From Dokdonella sp. (GTDB lineage Bacteria > Pseudomonadota > Gammaproteobacteria > Xanthomonadales > Rhodanobacteraceae): a stretch of 64,000 bases of DNA. Positions 19,052 to 27,606 of this stretch are shown here, one piece after another; within the stretch, counting starts at the first letter, position 1; every line of letters starts with the position of its first letter. The stretch covers positions 1 to 64,000 of the forward strand of contig NZ_JAHCAQ010000010.1 in assembly GCF_019634845.1 (NCBI RefSeq). Direction: 5' to 3'. Both the position numbers and the translations under genes were made by a program. The notes beneath the pieces were generated by a model, which was given only the letters and a program-made list of their open reading frames with translations, ran no database searches and was not told where the DNA came from.

Positions 19052-19939
19052 TCAATGCGTCACGATGAGCACCGCGGCCAGCGCCAGCACGGCCAGCCAG
19101 GCCACCAGCACGCGGCGCAGCACGCGCCGCGCGTCGGCCAGCTCCGCCAGCGGATCGGCGACATCCTGCGCGTAGCCATCACCGGCCTCGACATCGGCGT
19201 TGACTCCGGCGCGGGCCAGCACAGCCAGGAATCCGAGGTCGAGCGTGAACACGCCCCGTCCCGGCGCGGCATGGTAGTCGCGCCAGGTGCCGATCACGGC
19301 ATCGAAGTCCGACACCAGCGCCAGGGTAAGCGCGACGAGGTGCGCCGGTGCCCAGTCGAGCAGGCGCGCGGTGCGTTCGAGCACTTCGTTCTGCGCATCG
19401 CCCATCAGCGGCCGCAGCGCCGCGTGGCGCGCCAGCAACTGCACCAGGCGATACCCGAGCGCTCCCGCCGGGCCCAGCACCACGAACCAGAACAACACGC
19501 CAAACCAGCGCGACAGCGCCGAGGCGAACGTCGCTTCGACGAGCGCCGCCGACTCCAGCGGCAGCGTCTGCAATGCCGGATCGGGTCGCAGCGCCTGCGC
19601 CGCCGCCAGGCGGCGTTCGCCATCGGGCGCCTTGAGCACGCCGTCGACGTCGGCGTCGAGATCGCGCGGACCCCAGCAGTAGTACAGCACGAGCACCGCG
19701 AACACGAACCCCGGCAGTCCGAACAGCACGCGCGCCAGCGCCATCTGCAGCAGTGCGCAGGCGACGACGAGCAGCAGCACCAGGGCCGCGAGGCGATAGC
19801 TCGACGAACGCTCGTGCGCAGGGCCCATCCAGCGCTGCGTGGCCGCCTGCAACCAGCCAAAGTCGCGCCAGCGTGCGAGGTCGGGCGCCGCATGCGCGGC
19901 GACCAAGGCGAGAACGATGGCGAGGAAGGTCGGAGCCAT
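19052..19939 (-). CDS. ampE: AmpE-like / CobD-CbiB-family membrane protein
   Basis: 295 residues from ATG 19939. Hydrophobic segments flank the conserved YYCWGPRDLDADVD (AmpE proteins have a YxCLGPRDL-type motif) and FWFVVLGPAGALGYRLVQLL, which matches the CbiB/AmpE core. AmpE is a membrane protein genetically linked to AmpD and beta-lactamase/peptidoglycan-recycling signalling; its biochemical role is uncertain. No ampD is adjacent here. Confidence 0.78.
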   Translation of the reverse strand: MAPTFLAIVLALVAAHAAPDLARWRDFGWLQAATQRWMGPAHERSSSYRLAALVLLLVVACALLQMALARVLFGLPGFVFAVLVLYYCWGPRDLDADVDGVLKAPDGERRLAAAQALRPDPALQTLPLESAALVEATFASALSRWFGVLFWFVVLGPAGALGYRLVQLLARHAALRPLMGDAQNEVLERTARLLDWAPAHLVALTLALVSDFDAVIGTWRDYHAAPGRGVFTLDLGFLAVLARAGVNADVEAGDGYAQDVADPLAELADARRVLRRVLVAWLAVLALAAVLIVTH

Positions 19940-20078
19940 GGGCGCTGGCACTGCCGTGTTCGGGCGATCGCACCATTCTAGCGGACACGGCAGCGCGCCG
20001 CGGTGACCGTGACCGGGCGGGCGCTGCGCTGCGCGCGGCAGGCGCCGGCGGCAAACCGGATCGCCAGGCGCCGCACGT

Positions 20079-21044
20079 TCAACTCGCGGCGCGCAGCGTG
20101 TGCTCCAGCGCGTCGAGGTCGACACCGCGACCGCGCAGCCAGTGCGCGATGAGCGCACGCGACACCGACACGCGCGGCGGCAGGCTCAATGAACCCGCGC
20201 GCAAGCCGTCCACGAGTTCGCCGGCGCTGAACCAGCGCGCGTCGGCCAGCTCGTGGCCGACGCGGATCGAGGGATCGTCGGCCTGCGCCACGAAGCCGAG
20301 CATGAGTGCGGCCGGAAACGGCCATGGCTGCGAGGAATGATAGGCGCAGGCGCCGACCCGCACGCCGGCTTCCTCGTGCACTTCGCGCCGCACCGCATCC
20401 TCGATCGATTCGCCGGGCTCGACGAAACCGGCCAGCGTCGACCAGCGCCCGACCTGCCAGCTTGCCTGGCGGCCAAGCAGGCAGCGATCCTGCCAACCGA
20501 CGATGACGATGATCGCCGGGTCCAGCCGCGGAAAATGGTCGATGCCGCAGCCGGGATTGCTGCAATGGGCGCGATGGCCCAACGCCACCAGCAGCAGCGG
20601 CGCGCCGCAGGCGCCGCAGAAGCGCGCCCGTGAATGCCAGTGCGCGAGTGCGCGCGCATAGGCGAACAGGCCGCTGTCGAAAGCCGGCAGGCGCAGCCCG
20701 GCGCTGCGCAGGTCGAGATCGGTGGCCGCCAGCCGCGCCGCCAGCGCGAGGCCATCGGCTGCACTCACGCACAGCGCAAACAACGGACCGTGTGCATCCT
20801 CGCCAAGATAGGTCGCGGCGACCTGCGGCAGCAGCGCGCGCCGCTCGCGACTGTCGAGCAGGCGCAGCACCGTATCCGGCGCGGCGCCGACGAGGGCGCG
20901 AAAGCCATCGCGCGCATCCTCGCGCAGCAACAGGTAGCGGCCACGCGGATCGGCCGCCTGCGCCAGTGCCCACGCGGCGTCTTCGCGCTCCTCGGCCCGG
21001 CGATCGAGCGCGAGGCCAGCGAAGGCGTGGACGGGGTCGATCAA
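20079..21044 (-). CDS. nudC: NADH/NAD+-cap pyrophosphatase NudC
   Basis: 321 residues. A zinc ribbon (CGACGAPLL then HCSNPGCG), the Nudix box (GFVEPGESIEDAVRREVHEEAGV), and the downstream SQPWPFPAALMLGF match the NudC-specific SQPWPFPxS motif. NudC hydrolyses NADH and removes the NAD cap from RNA 5' ends. The start lies 7 bases after the erpA stop, so it is the last gene of the DUF6776-bactofilin-erpA-nudC operon. Confidence 0.93.
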   Translation of the reverse strand: MIDPVHAFAGLALDRRAEEREDAAWALAQAADPRGRYLLLREDARDGFRALVGAAPDTVLRLLDSRERRALLPQVAATYLGEDAHGPLFALCVSAADGLALAARLAATDLDLRSAGLRLPAFDSGLFAYARALAHWHSRARFCGACGAPLLLVALGHRAHCSNPGCGIDHFPRLDPAIIVIVGWQDRCLLGRQASWQVGRWSTLAGFVEPGESIEDAVRREVHEEAGVRVGACAYHSSQPWPFPAALMLGFVAQADDPSIRVGHELADARWFSAGELVDGLRAGSLSLPPRVSVSRALIAHWLRGRGVDLDALEHTLRAAS

Positions 21045-21051
21045 GGGCCGA

Positions 21052-21420
21052 TCAGACGGTGAACGAGGAACCGCAGCCGCAGGTCGTGCGCGCGTTGGGA
21101 TTGCGGATCACGAACTGCGCGCCGGACAACGACTCGGTGTAATCGACCTCGGCGCCGGCCAGGTACTGCAAGCTCAGCGGGTCGATCAGCAGCGTGACGC
21201 CGTCGCGGTCGAGTGCGAGATCGTCCTCGGCACGCTCCTCGTCGAAGCTGAATCCGTACTGGAAGCCCGAGCAGCCGCCGCCGCTGATGTACACGCGCAG
21301 CTTGAGATCGGGATTGCCTTCCTCGGCGATGAGCTCGCGCACCTTCTGCGCGGCCGCGCCCGTGAACACGAGTGGCGCGGCGCCGCTGTCGAGGTAGGTC
21401 GGGGTGGCAGTGTCGTTCAT
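21052..21420 (-). CDS. erpA: Iron-sulfur cluster insertion protein ErpA
   Basis: 122 residues of the A-type carrier family. The three cluster-binding cysteines are in [11 protein letters not shown] and the C-terminal CGCGSSF. ErpA delivers [4Fe-4S] clusters to targets including isoprenoid-synthesis enzymes. It lies 47 bases after the bactofilin stop and immediately before nudC, all on the minus strand. Confidence 0.95.
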   Translation of the reverse strand: MNDTATPTYLDSGAAPLVFTGAAAQKVRELIAEEGNPDLKLRVYISGGGCSGFQYGFSFDEERAEDDLALDRDGVTLLIDPLSLQYLAGAEVDYTESLSGAQFVIRNPNARTTCGCGSSFTV

Positions 21421-21467
21421 GACATCAACTTCATCGGTCGCTCGCGCCAGCGGGCGCTGGGTACATT

Positions 21468-21899
21468 CTAGGCCGATGCGACTTCGGCCGCGCCAAGCGC
21501 AGCCTCGGTGCCGGTCGGGCCGGTCAGGCGGCGCTGGCCGCCATCCTCGTAATTCATGCTGCCGTTGACCTGTGCGCCAGCGGCCATTTCCAGCACCTTG
21601 TAGTAGACATTGCCGTTGATGCGCGCGCTGGTCCCCAGTTCGAGGCGCTCGGCCACATGCAGGTCGCCTTCGATGGTGCCGTTGATGACCGCGCTCGACA
21701 CCCGCACCTCGCCGTGGACGCGGCCCTTTTCGCTGAGCGTGAGCACAGCGCCGGCGCCGTCGGCGGCGACGGTGCCCTTGACCATGCCATCCAGATGCAG
21801 GCCGCCGTCGAAACGGACGTCACCCTCGATCGTGGTGCCATCGGCAATCAGGGTGCTGATCGAGGCGATGACGCGGTCGCGCTTGTCATTGCGGAACAT
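21468..21899 (-). CDS. Bactofilin family protein
   Basis: 143 residues from ATG 21899. The central region (about 12-115) has the repeating hydrophobic/glycine pattern of the bactofilin beta-helix ([69 protein letters not shown]). Bactofilins polymerise into cytoskeletal filaments on the inner membrane and localise cell-wall or morphogenetic enzymes. The start overlaps the end of the upstream DUF6776 gene by 14 bases, suggesting translational coupling. Confidence 0.92.
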   Translation of the reverse strand: MFRNDKRDRVIASISTLIADGTTIEGDVRFDGGLHLDGMVKGTVAADGAGAVLTLSEKGRVHGEVRVSSAVINGTIEGDLHVAERLELGTSARINGNVYYKVLEMAAGAQVNGSMNYEDGGQRRLTGPTGTEAALGAAEVASA

Positions 21900-22605
21900 T
21901 TTCGTACTCCTGGCCCTTGGTCGCGTCGGCCCATGCGAAGGACTGCTCGGCGCGCGCGCCATCGCCTTCGGCGCGCACGACCACGCGATTGGGCGCAAAG
22001 CCGTCGGGGAGCATCATGGTACCGCGCACCTGCGCGAAATACTTGAACGTGTACGCAGTTCCAGCCGCGTTGGGATCCTGCACGAGAGTCTTCCAGTCGA
22101 GCGTTTCGAGGCGGCCGTCGAGCACGCCTTCCACGCTCAGCGCGACGCGCCCGCTGGTTTCATCGCCGCGCTTGAAGTTCTGGGTCAGCGTGGCGATGAA
22201 GTTCCATGCCCGCGAGCCCGCCACCGGCGTCACGCGCAATGCCTGCACCGTCAGTCCTTCGCGCTTGCCACCGAGCAGGCGCCCGTAGAACGCCAGGTCG
22301 GCGCGCAGGCTGTCGAGCTCCTCGTCGCGGTCGCGCAGGGAAGCCTGCAGGTCGCCCAGCGCCGCCTTGGCCACCTGTTCGGAACGCGACAGTTGCGCGA
22401 TGCGGGCATCGAGGGCGAGGTTGCGCTCCTGCGCCGCGCGCAACGCGGCAGCGCTGCCGGCGTCGGAGCGCTGGCGCATCAGCGCCGCAGCGGCCACCGC
22501 CATCAGCAGCAGCGAGGCGAGCCAGATGAGCGCCAGCAACCAGCGTCGGCGTCGCTCCTGGCCCGGATCGGTACTGCGCACGACATAGGTGGGCAAACTG
22601 GGCAT
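21886..22605 (-). CDS. DUF6776-type membrane protein with coiled coil
   Basis: 239 residues. A single transmembrane helix (about 22-43, LLALIWLASLLLMAVAAAAL) is followed by a coiled coil (about 55-110) and a beta-rich C-terminal domain (LTVQALRVTPVAGSRAWNFIATLTQ). It precedes the bactofilin gene in xanthomonads and overlaps it here, so the two may act together at the inner membrane. No enzyme motif was seen. Confidence 0.75.
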   Translation of the reverse strand: MPSLPTYVVRSTDPGQERRRRWLLALIWLASLLLMAVAAAALMRQRSDAGSAAALRAAQERNLALDARIAQLSRSEQVAKAALGDLQASLRDRDEELDSLRADLAFYGRLLGGKREGLTVQALRVTPVAGSRAWNFIATLTQNFKRGDETSGRVALSVEGVLDGRLETLDWKTLVQDPNAAGTAYTFKYFAQVRGTMMLPDGFAPNRVVVRAEGDGARAEQSFAWADATKGQEYENVPQ

Positions 22606-22730
22606 GCGGACACCGCGCCGGCCGATGGGAACCGCGAGTTATAGGTGGCGCGGCCCGCTGCGGTCAACGCGCGCCGCAGCAGCGCCGTCGCGGTACTCCG
22701 GCGCAGGTACAATCGGCGCTTTGTCCGGCG

Positions 22731-23168
22731 ATGCCTGTCATGCTCTGGCTCAAGGCCTTCCACATCATCTTCGTCGTCACCTGGTTCGCCGGCCTGTTCT
22801 ACCTGCCGCGGCTGTTCGTCTACCACGCCGAAGCGCGCGAACCTGCGCTGCACGAGCGCTTCAAGATCATGGAGCGGCGCCTGCTCGGCATCACCCACAT
22901 CGGCGGCGTGCTGGCGGTCGGCCTCGGCCTGGCGACGATGGCGGCGTTTGCCTGGCACAACCTCGCCTACCTGCGGCAGGGCTGGCTGCATGCCAAGATC
23001 GCGCTGGTGCTGCTGCTGATCGGCTACCACCTCATGCTGGCGCGCATGGTCGGCCAGTTCGCGCGTGACGCCAACACGCGCAGCAGCCGCTGGCTGCGCG
23101 TGTTCAACGAGATTCCGGCACTGCTGCTGATCGCGATCGTGCTGCTGGTCGTGCTCAAGCCCTGGTAA
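22731..23168 (+). CDS. hemJ: Protoporphyrinogen oxidase HemJ (CopD/UPF0093 family)
   Basis: 145 residues with four hydrophobic helices. WLKAFHIIFVVTWFAGLFYLPRLFVYHAEA carries the conserved His and the GLFYLPRLFVYH signature; GWLHAKIALVLLLIGYHLML and NEIPALLLIAIVLLVVLKPW complete the fold. HemJ oxidises protoporphyrinogen IX to protoporphyrin IX in heme synthesis. The start may be 22731 or the second ATG at 22740. A TACAAT -10-like element is at 22708-22713. The iron-handling genes bfr and bfd lie next door. Confidence 0.9.
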   Translation: MPVMLWLKAFHIIFVVTWFAGLFYLPRLFVYHAEAREPALHERFKIMERRLLGITHIGGVLAVGLGLATMAAFAWHNLAYLRQGWLHAKIALVLLLIGYHLMLARMVGQFARDANTRSSRWLRVFNEIPALLLIAIVLLVVLKPW

Positions 23169-23204
23169 CACGGCGGCATCCGCCGCGGGCGGTTGACGCG
23201 CCCT

Positions 23205-23675
23205 TCAGTCGCGCAGCTTGTCCTGCAGGTAGAGGTTTTCGCCCAGCCGCTCGATGAGGCCGAGCTGGGTCTCGAGCCAATCGATGTGCTCTTCTTCCGA
23301 TTCGAGGATGCGCCCGAGCAGTTCGCGGCTGACGTAGTCGCCCAGCGCCTCGCAATCGGCGATGCCGGCCTTGAGGTCGGGCACCGCCGCCATCTCCAGC
23401 TGCAGGTCGCAGGCCAGCGCCTCGCGCGGGGTCTCGCCGATGCGCAGCTTACCCAGCGCCTGCAGGTTGGGCAGGCCATCGAGGAACAGGATGCGCTCGA
23501 TCAGCATGTCGGCATGCTTCATCTCGTCGATCGATTCCTTGTATTCGTGCTCGGCCAGCTCCCGGTAACCCCAGTTGCGGAACATGCGCGAGTGGAGGAA
23601 ATACTGGTTGATCGAGGTGAGCTCGTTGAACAGTGCCTTGTTGAGGTGCGCGATGATCTTCGGATCGCCTTTCAT
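23205..23675 (-). CDS. bfr: Bacterioferritin
   Basis: 156 residues from ATG 23675 (MKGDPKIIAHLNKAL); the longer open frame is upstream sequence. Ferroxidase ligands E18, E51 and H54 are present, as is M52, the heme-coordinating methionine (IDEMKHADMLIER). It forms a 24-mer that stores iron and detoxifies Fe(II). The bacterioferritin-associated ferredoxin gene is 133 bases upstream on the same strand. Confidence 0.95.
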   Translation of the reverse strand: MKGDPKIIAHLNKALFNELTSINQYFLHSRMFRNWGYRELAEHEYKESIDEMKHADMLIERILFLDGLPNLQALGKLRIGETPREALACDLQLEMAAVPDLKAGIADCEALGDYVSRELLGRILESEEEHIDWLETQLGLIERLGENLYLQDKLRD

Positions 23676-23808
23676 GATGAGTCCCGATGACAGGCGCGCG
23701 CCGGCCAGTCCAACGCGCCAATGAATCGGCCTGACTATACGAGCGTGCCGCAGGCACGGCAAAGCCGCGCGCATGCGGCGCGGCGATCAGGCATCGAGGG
23801 AACGCGGC

Positions 23809-24018
23809 TCAGGCCGCGTGAGCGAAGCTCGGCAGACCCAGCGGACGGGACCGCGCGGTCACCGCTTCGTCGAACACCGAGCGGGCGACGTCCTCGCAGT
23901 TGCCGCAGCAGTTCGAGCAGCCCGTGGCATCGCGCAGGCTCGCGAACGAGTCGGTGCCATCGGCCACGGCGGCATGGATGTCACGGTCGGTGAGGGCATT
24001 GCAGATGCAGACGTACAT
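23809..24018 (-). CDS. bfd: Bacterioferritin-associated ferredoxin
   Basis: 69 residues from ATG 24018, opening MYVCICNALTDRDIH and followed by GCSNCCGNCEDVAR. The C-x-C plus C-x2-C arrangement binds the [2Fe-2S] cluster used to reduce and release iron from bacterioferritin. The longer open frame upstream is not conserved. A good Fur-box match lies 36-54 bases upstream, consistent with known iron repression of bfd. Confidence 0.93.
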   Translation of the reverse strand: MYVCICNALTDRDIHAAVADGTDSFASLRDATGCSNCCGNCEDVARSVFDEAVTARSRPLGLPSFAHAA

Positions 24019-24053
24019 GGCATGGCCGGAATGCGGGTCCACGCCATTCAAAT

Positions 24054-24072
24054 GCAAACGCGAATGATTGTC
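24054..24072 (-). promoter_or_regulatory. Candidate Fur box upstream of bfd
   Basis: Read on the minus strand the 19-mer is GACAATCATTCGCGTTTGC, 12 of 19 matches to the GATAATGATTATCATTATC consensus and close to the AATCATTCGC-type boxes common before bfd genes. Position (36-54 bases from the start codon) suits repression. Confidence 0.55.
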
Positions 24073-24089
24073 AACACCGATCAGAAAAC

Positions 24090-24620
24090 TCAGCCCGCCT
24101 GCGCCGTCGGCTGCGGCCATTGCTGCTGCCGCAGCGACAGCGCGCAGTTCGCCTCGGCCAGGGTCACCAGATGGCGCAGGGCCTGCTCGTACACGCGGCG
24201 CTTGAACGTGACCACATGCGCGGCCGGGTACCAGAAATCGACCCAGCGCCACAGATCGAACTCGGGTTCGTCATGCGCATCGAGCCGCACCGCCGAGTCG
24301 TCCCCGAGCAGGCGCAGCAGGAACCACACCTGCTTCTGGCCGATGCATACCGGGCGATGATGCCGGCGCACGAAGCGCTGCGGCAGCCGATAGCGCAACC
24401 AGCCGGGCGTCGCGCCCAGCACCTCGACATGGTGCGGCTGCAGGCCGGTCTCCTCCGCCAGTTCGCGATACATCGCCTCCAGCGGCGTCTCGTCGCTGTT
24501 CATGCCGCCCTGCGGGAACTGCCAGCCATCGCGCCCGACGCGGCGCGCCCAGAACACGCTGCCTTGCGCATTCATGAGGATGATGCCGACGTTCGGTCGA
24601 TAGCCATCGGGATCAATCAT
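24090..24620 (-). CDS. rppH: RNA pyrophosphohydrolase
   Basis: 176 residues from ATG 24620 ([17 protein letters not shown]); the 20-residue extension further upstream is not conserved. Nudix box [23 protein letters not shown] and the RppH-specific WQFPQGG and GQKQVWFLL segments are intact. It removes pyrophosphate from 5'-triphosphorylated RNA, starting RNase E-dependent decay. Confidence 0.95.
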   Translation of the reverse strand: MIDPDGYRPNVGIILMNAQGSVFWARRVGRDGWQFPQGGMNSDETPLEAMYRELAEETGLQPHHVEVLGATPGWLRYRLPQRFVRRHHRPVCIGQKQVWFLLRLLGDDSAVRLDAHDEPEFDLWRWVDFWYPAAHVVTFKRRVYEQALRHLVTLAEANCALSLRQQQWPQPTAQAG

Positions 24621-24701
24621 GTCCAAACAACGTTGCAAGTACTTGATCCGATTCTTCCACACGGCTCCGGCACACGGCAAGCCAAGCCGGCCATCGGCGA
24701 C

Positions 24702-24729
24702 TTGACAGCCTGCGGCAAGCCACTAGAAT
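24702..24729 (+). promoter_or_regulatory. Near-consensus sigma-70 promoter upstream of tRNA-Met
   Basis: TTGACA (24702-24707, perfect) and TAGAAT (24724-24729, five of six) are 16 bases apart. The tRNA begins 127 bases further on, so either the tRNA has a long leader or something short is transcribed first. A second -10-like TACAAT is at 24841-24846, ten bases before the tRNA, without a good -35. Confidence 0.55.
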
Positions 24730-24856
24730 CGCTCGCCCCGCGCCGGACGCATGGTCCGCTGCAGTGCGTACCGACCGCGCCGGGGCGCATCCCACCCAAG
24801 CCGGATCAGGCCGCGCCCCATGCGAGGCGTCCCGGCACGGTACAATGCGACGCGAT

Positions 24857-24933
24857 GGCTATGTAGCTCAGCCGGTTAGAGCACAGCACTCATAATGCTG
24901 GGGTCGGTGGTTCGAGTCCACCCATAGCCACCA
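24857..24933 (+). tRNA. tRNA-Met (CAT), elongator
   Basis: 77 bases including an encoded CCA. Acceptor stem GGCTATG / CATAGCC pairs perfectly, the D-arm is AGCTCAGCCGGTTAGAGC, the anticodon loop is CTCATAA, and the T-arm GGTGG-TTCGAGT-CCACC is intact. The body resembles E. coli elongator tRNA-Met (metT-like) rather than initiator tRNA, whose 5' end would be mismatched, or tRNA-Ile2. Confidence 0.96.
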
Positions 24934-24970
24934 GAATGTCAATATAAAACAATCTGTTGCATAGAAAGAG

Positions 24971-24994
24971 GCCCACCATCGAGTGGGCTTTTTT
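24971..24994 (+). terminator. Intrinsic terminator after tRNA-Met
   Basis: GCCCAC (24971-24976) pairs with GTGGGC (24983-24988) and is followed by six T residues. It lies 37 bases after the tRNA. Confidence 0.85.
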
Positions 24995-25134
24995 GTGCCC
25001 AAAATCCGGATGGGCGAAATCTAGGGGGCATGTCAGACCACCCCGTCGCCGAGCAATCGCTGCCAGTAGAAGACCCGCGTCAAGACATCTCGACGTCGTC
25101 GAACACGACCAGTTGCGAGCGCAGGTAGACGCAT
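24995..25134. other. Start of accessory region, no gene seen
   Basis: No credible coding frame. This is the junction between the core tRNA-Met end and the accessory block. I looked for a repeat of the tRNA 3' end that would mark an attachment site and did not find one by eye. Confidence 0.3.
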
Positions 25135-25368
25135 TCAACGCAGTCGCCCCGAGACAAGCACGGCATATCCGCAACCCCGGATCCAGATGACATCGGGAAT
25201 GTCGTTGTTCTCGTCGTTTTCTTCAAGACGGAACCTGATGACAGCACTCACCGTTAGTGCGTTGTTCGGTCCGCCGGCAGACGCCGGACTGGAACCGGGG
25301 GGAGGCGGTATCAGCGGAGCATTGACTGCCGCGCCGTCGGGCATGCAACGCATTTCCGGCAGCATCAT
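25135..25368 (-). CDS. Small hypothetical protein downstream of Lnt-like gene
   Basis: 77 residues (MMLPEMRCMPDGAAVNAPL...). The ATG is 9 bases after the stop of the Lnt-like gene on the same strand, so coupled translation is possible. The C-terminal half (RFRLEENDENNDIPDVIWI) is less compositionally biased than chance GC-rich frames. No family is recognised; it could be a non-coding open frame. Confidence 0.3.
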   Translation of the reverse strand: MMLPEMRCMPDGAAVNAPLIPPPPGSSPASAGGPNNALTVSAVIRFRLEENDENNDIPDVIWIRGCGYAVLVSGRLR

Positions 25369-25377
25369 CTGTCGCGC

Positions 25378-26856
25378 TCATTCCGCTTCCCGCTTTCTGC
25401 GAAGCAGCGTCATTGCCACCAATCCGGCCAACAACGCCGCACAGGCGATCGCGAACGCATCGCCGATACGCGAATACGCTGTAACGCGCGCCGCCATTTG
25501 CAGGCGCGCGGAAGCAATGCCGCCGGGATGGGCGAAGGAATCCGACTGCGCCAGCACGTTTCCGGTGGCGTCCGCCACCAGCGACAGCCCGTTGCTGGTG
25601 GCGCGCACCACCGCCAACCCGTTCTCGATCGCACGGAAGCGCGCCATCTGGCCGTGCAGCGGGGTGATGGCGCGCCAGTCGTTGGCCGGTATCGCCAGCA
25701 CGTCGACGCCGCTGCGCCTGGCCTTGCGGACCAGCGCGGGGAAGTCGGCATCGAAGCAGATGACCACGCCGAGCCGGCCGAACGGCGTGGTGACCGAATG
25801 CACTTGCCCGTCCCCGGCGACGATGGGCTCGCCCGGCACCGGGATCGCCTTGTGGTAGTCGAAGGCGAGGCGCCCGGCGGGATCGAACACGAGCGCCTTA
25901 TTCGCCATCGGCGCGTTCGGCTCCGGCGCGACTTGGGCGGCGCCGGCCACGAGGTAAACGCCATGCCGGCGGGCGAACGCGCCGGCGCGCGCCATGAACT
26001 CCGGTTCCAGTGCGGCGTCGTATTGCGCACCCGCTTCCGGCCACACGACCAGCGCCGCACCCGACCGAACTGCCGCCTCGGCGCTGGCGAACAGGGCGTC
26101 GAACCGCTTGCGCGCGCCGGCATCGCGGCAGGCGTGGTCGTCGCGTGAAGCGCAGCCTTCGAAGAACCGATCGGGCAGGCCGGCGGGCGTCGCCAGCGCC
26201 GCGACCCGCACCGGCGCGGCGGCCGGCGGCGCATTGCTGGCGCGCACGATGCCGTATCCCAACGTCAGTGCGAAACAGACCGCGAATGCCGCGGATGCCA
26301 TCCACGCACCCGTCTTCTGCGGCTCGAACAACTGCTGCGCCGCGCTGGCGAACCAGAACACGAAAAACGTCACGCCCCAGACGCCCGCCACCGAGGCGAA
26401 CTGCGCGAGCGGCGCGAAGCCGGCCTGCACGTAGCCATCCACGCCCCACGTCCCGAACGGACTGGCCGCCGACAGCGCATGCAGCAGCGCCACGCCCGCG
26501 GCGGGAAAGACCAGCGATGCGGCTAGCGGTCGCAGGCGCGGCGCAAGCAGGCGATGGAGCAGATAAGGCAGCGCGCCGAGCAGGCCCGACACCACGCAGG
26601 TGACGACGAATTCCGCCTGGGGTGCCGGGATGACCCCGCGCATGGTGACGAAAGAGGCGATGCCCAGCGCCAGCGAGAGCAGCAGGGTGCCCGGCAAGGC
26701 GCGCGTGCCGGTGGCGAAGCGCAGCAGCAGCAGCGGCGCGATCCAGGCGACCGCGGCATGCGCGGTCACGCCGTTCGAGAAGCAGGCCGCCAGCGTGCCG
26801 AGCAGCAGGCATCCCCATTGCAAGGGGGCGGAGCGTGCGGAAAGGGAAATCGGCAT
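25378..26856 (-). CDS. Apolipoprotein N-acyltransferase-like membrane protein (nitrilase superfamily)
   Basis: 492 residues from ATG 26856. The first about 200 residues hold several transmembrane helices and the rest is a CN-hydrolase domain, with a final helix (FAIACAALLAGLVAMTLL). The catalytic triad is visible: Glu in VVWPEAG, Lys in YHKAIPVPGE and Cys in VICFDADFP. Housekeeping Lnt has C-Y-E after the nucleophile; this protein has C-F-D, and it lies in an accessory region next to a PadR regulator, so it is more likely a paralogue acting on another amide or thioester substrate. Lipoprotein acylation remains possible. Confidence 0.75.
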   Translation of the reverse strand: MPISLSARSAPLQWGCLLLGTLAACFSNGVTAHAAVAWIAPLLLLRFATGTRALPGTLLLSLALGIASFVTMRGVIPAPQAEFVVTCVVSGLLGALPYLLHRLLAPRLRPLAASLVFPAAGVALLHALSAASPFGTWGVDGYVQAGFAPLAQFASVAGVWGVTFFVFWFASAAQQLFEPQKTGAWMASAAFAVCFALTLGYGIVRASNAPPAAAPVRVAALATPAGLPDRFFEGCASRDDHACRDAGARKRFDALFASAEAAVRSGAALVVWPEAGAQYDAALEPEFMARAGAFARRHGVYLVAGAAQVAPEPNAPMANKALVFDPAGRLAFDYHKAIPVPGEPIVAGDGQVHSVTTPFGRLGVVICFDADFPALVRKARRSGVDVLAIPANDWRAITPLHGQMARFRAIENGLAVVRATSNGLSLVADATGNVLAQSDSFAHPGGIASARLQMAARVTAYSRIGDAFAIACAALLAGLVAMTLLRRKREAE

Positions 26857-26868
26857 CGGGCAATTTGG

Positions 26869-26886
26869 TATGCAACCAGGTGCATA
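26869..26886. promoter_or_regulatory. Candidate PadR operator
   Basis: TATGCA-N6-TGCATA is a perfect inverted repeat in the divergent spacer. A third TGCATA lies at 26924-26929 and a TATAAA -10-like element at 26913-26918. Spacing suits a dimeric winged-helix repressor controlling both genes. Confidence 0.45.
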
Positions 26887-26940
26887 TAAGCCATCACCCG
26901 GACTTTTGCTAGTATAAATAGAGTGCATAAGGGCGTTCCG

Positions 26941-27477
26941 ATGTCATTGAGAATGCTGATTCTGGCGATCGTCGAAGCCAAGCCGAGTACTGGCTACGCG
27001 ATCACCAAGGAGTTCGACGCGGTGGCCGGCTTCTTCTGGCGCGCCAGCCACCAGCAGGTCTATCGCGAGCTGGCCGCGCTGGCCGACGAAGGGCTGGTAC
27101 GCTTCAAGGACGTAGCCCAGGAAGGCCGCCCGGACAAGAAGGTCCATGCGATCACCGTCGCGGGCCGGCGCGCGTTCGCCGAATGGTACGCGCAGCCGCA
27201 GGATATTCCCCGACTCAACGATCCGCTGATGGTGAAGGTGTTCACGGGCGAACTGGGCGGCGTCGACAACCTCATCGAACAGCTGTCCGCGGCGCGCGCG
27301 CAGCATCTCGACAAGCTGGCCATGCTCGAAGCGATTCAGCGCGAGCACTACCCGGAAGCCCCGGCCGACATGCCGCGCTGGAAGCAGCTGGTGTACCTGA
27401 CGCTGTGCTGGGGGCTGGCGCGCGAGCGGGCGTGGCTGCAATGGGCGGAGCAGAGCGAGGCGTTGTTGCGGGGATGA
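26941..27477 (+). CDS. PadR-family transcriptional regulator
   Basis: 178 residues from ATG 26941 (MSLRMLILAIVEAKPSTGYAITKEF); GTG 26923 is an alternative. An N-terminal winged helix (about 1-90, with QVYRELAALADEGLVRF and GRPDKKVHAITVAGRRAF) is followed by the Vir_C_2-type dimerisation helix pair. PadR proteins are usually autorepressors that also control a divergent effector gene, here the Lnt-like membrane protein. The ligand is unknown. Confidence 0.88.
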   Translation: MSLRMLILAIVEAKPSTGYAITKEFDAVAGFFWRASHQQVYRELAALADEGLVRFKDVAQEGRPDKKVHAITVAGRRAFAEWYAQPQDIPRLNDPLMVKVFTGELGGVDNLIEQLSAARAQHLDKLAMLEAIQREHYPEAPADMPRWKQLVYLTLCWGLARERAWLQWAEQSEALLRG

Positions 27478-27606
27478 GCCTGTCCTCCGGCGAGGTTCTT
27501 TCGCACGGCTCGAACCGGCATCGACCTATTCTGAATCTGCCAAAAGTTCTTGAGCTTGCGGCTGTCTGTGAGATTTTCGATTGCTCGCGCTTCGCCATCA
27601 CGACCG

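Noticed and set aside
24890-25174. Minus-strand ORF ending in MGGLEPPTPAL
   Set aside because: Its C-terminus is the antisense of tRNA-Met; this peptide is a well-known annotation artefact.
25187-25858. 223-residue plus-strand ORF
   Set aside because: Mostly antisense to the Lnt-like gene, whose catalytic triad is clear.
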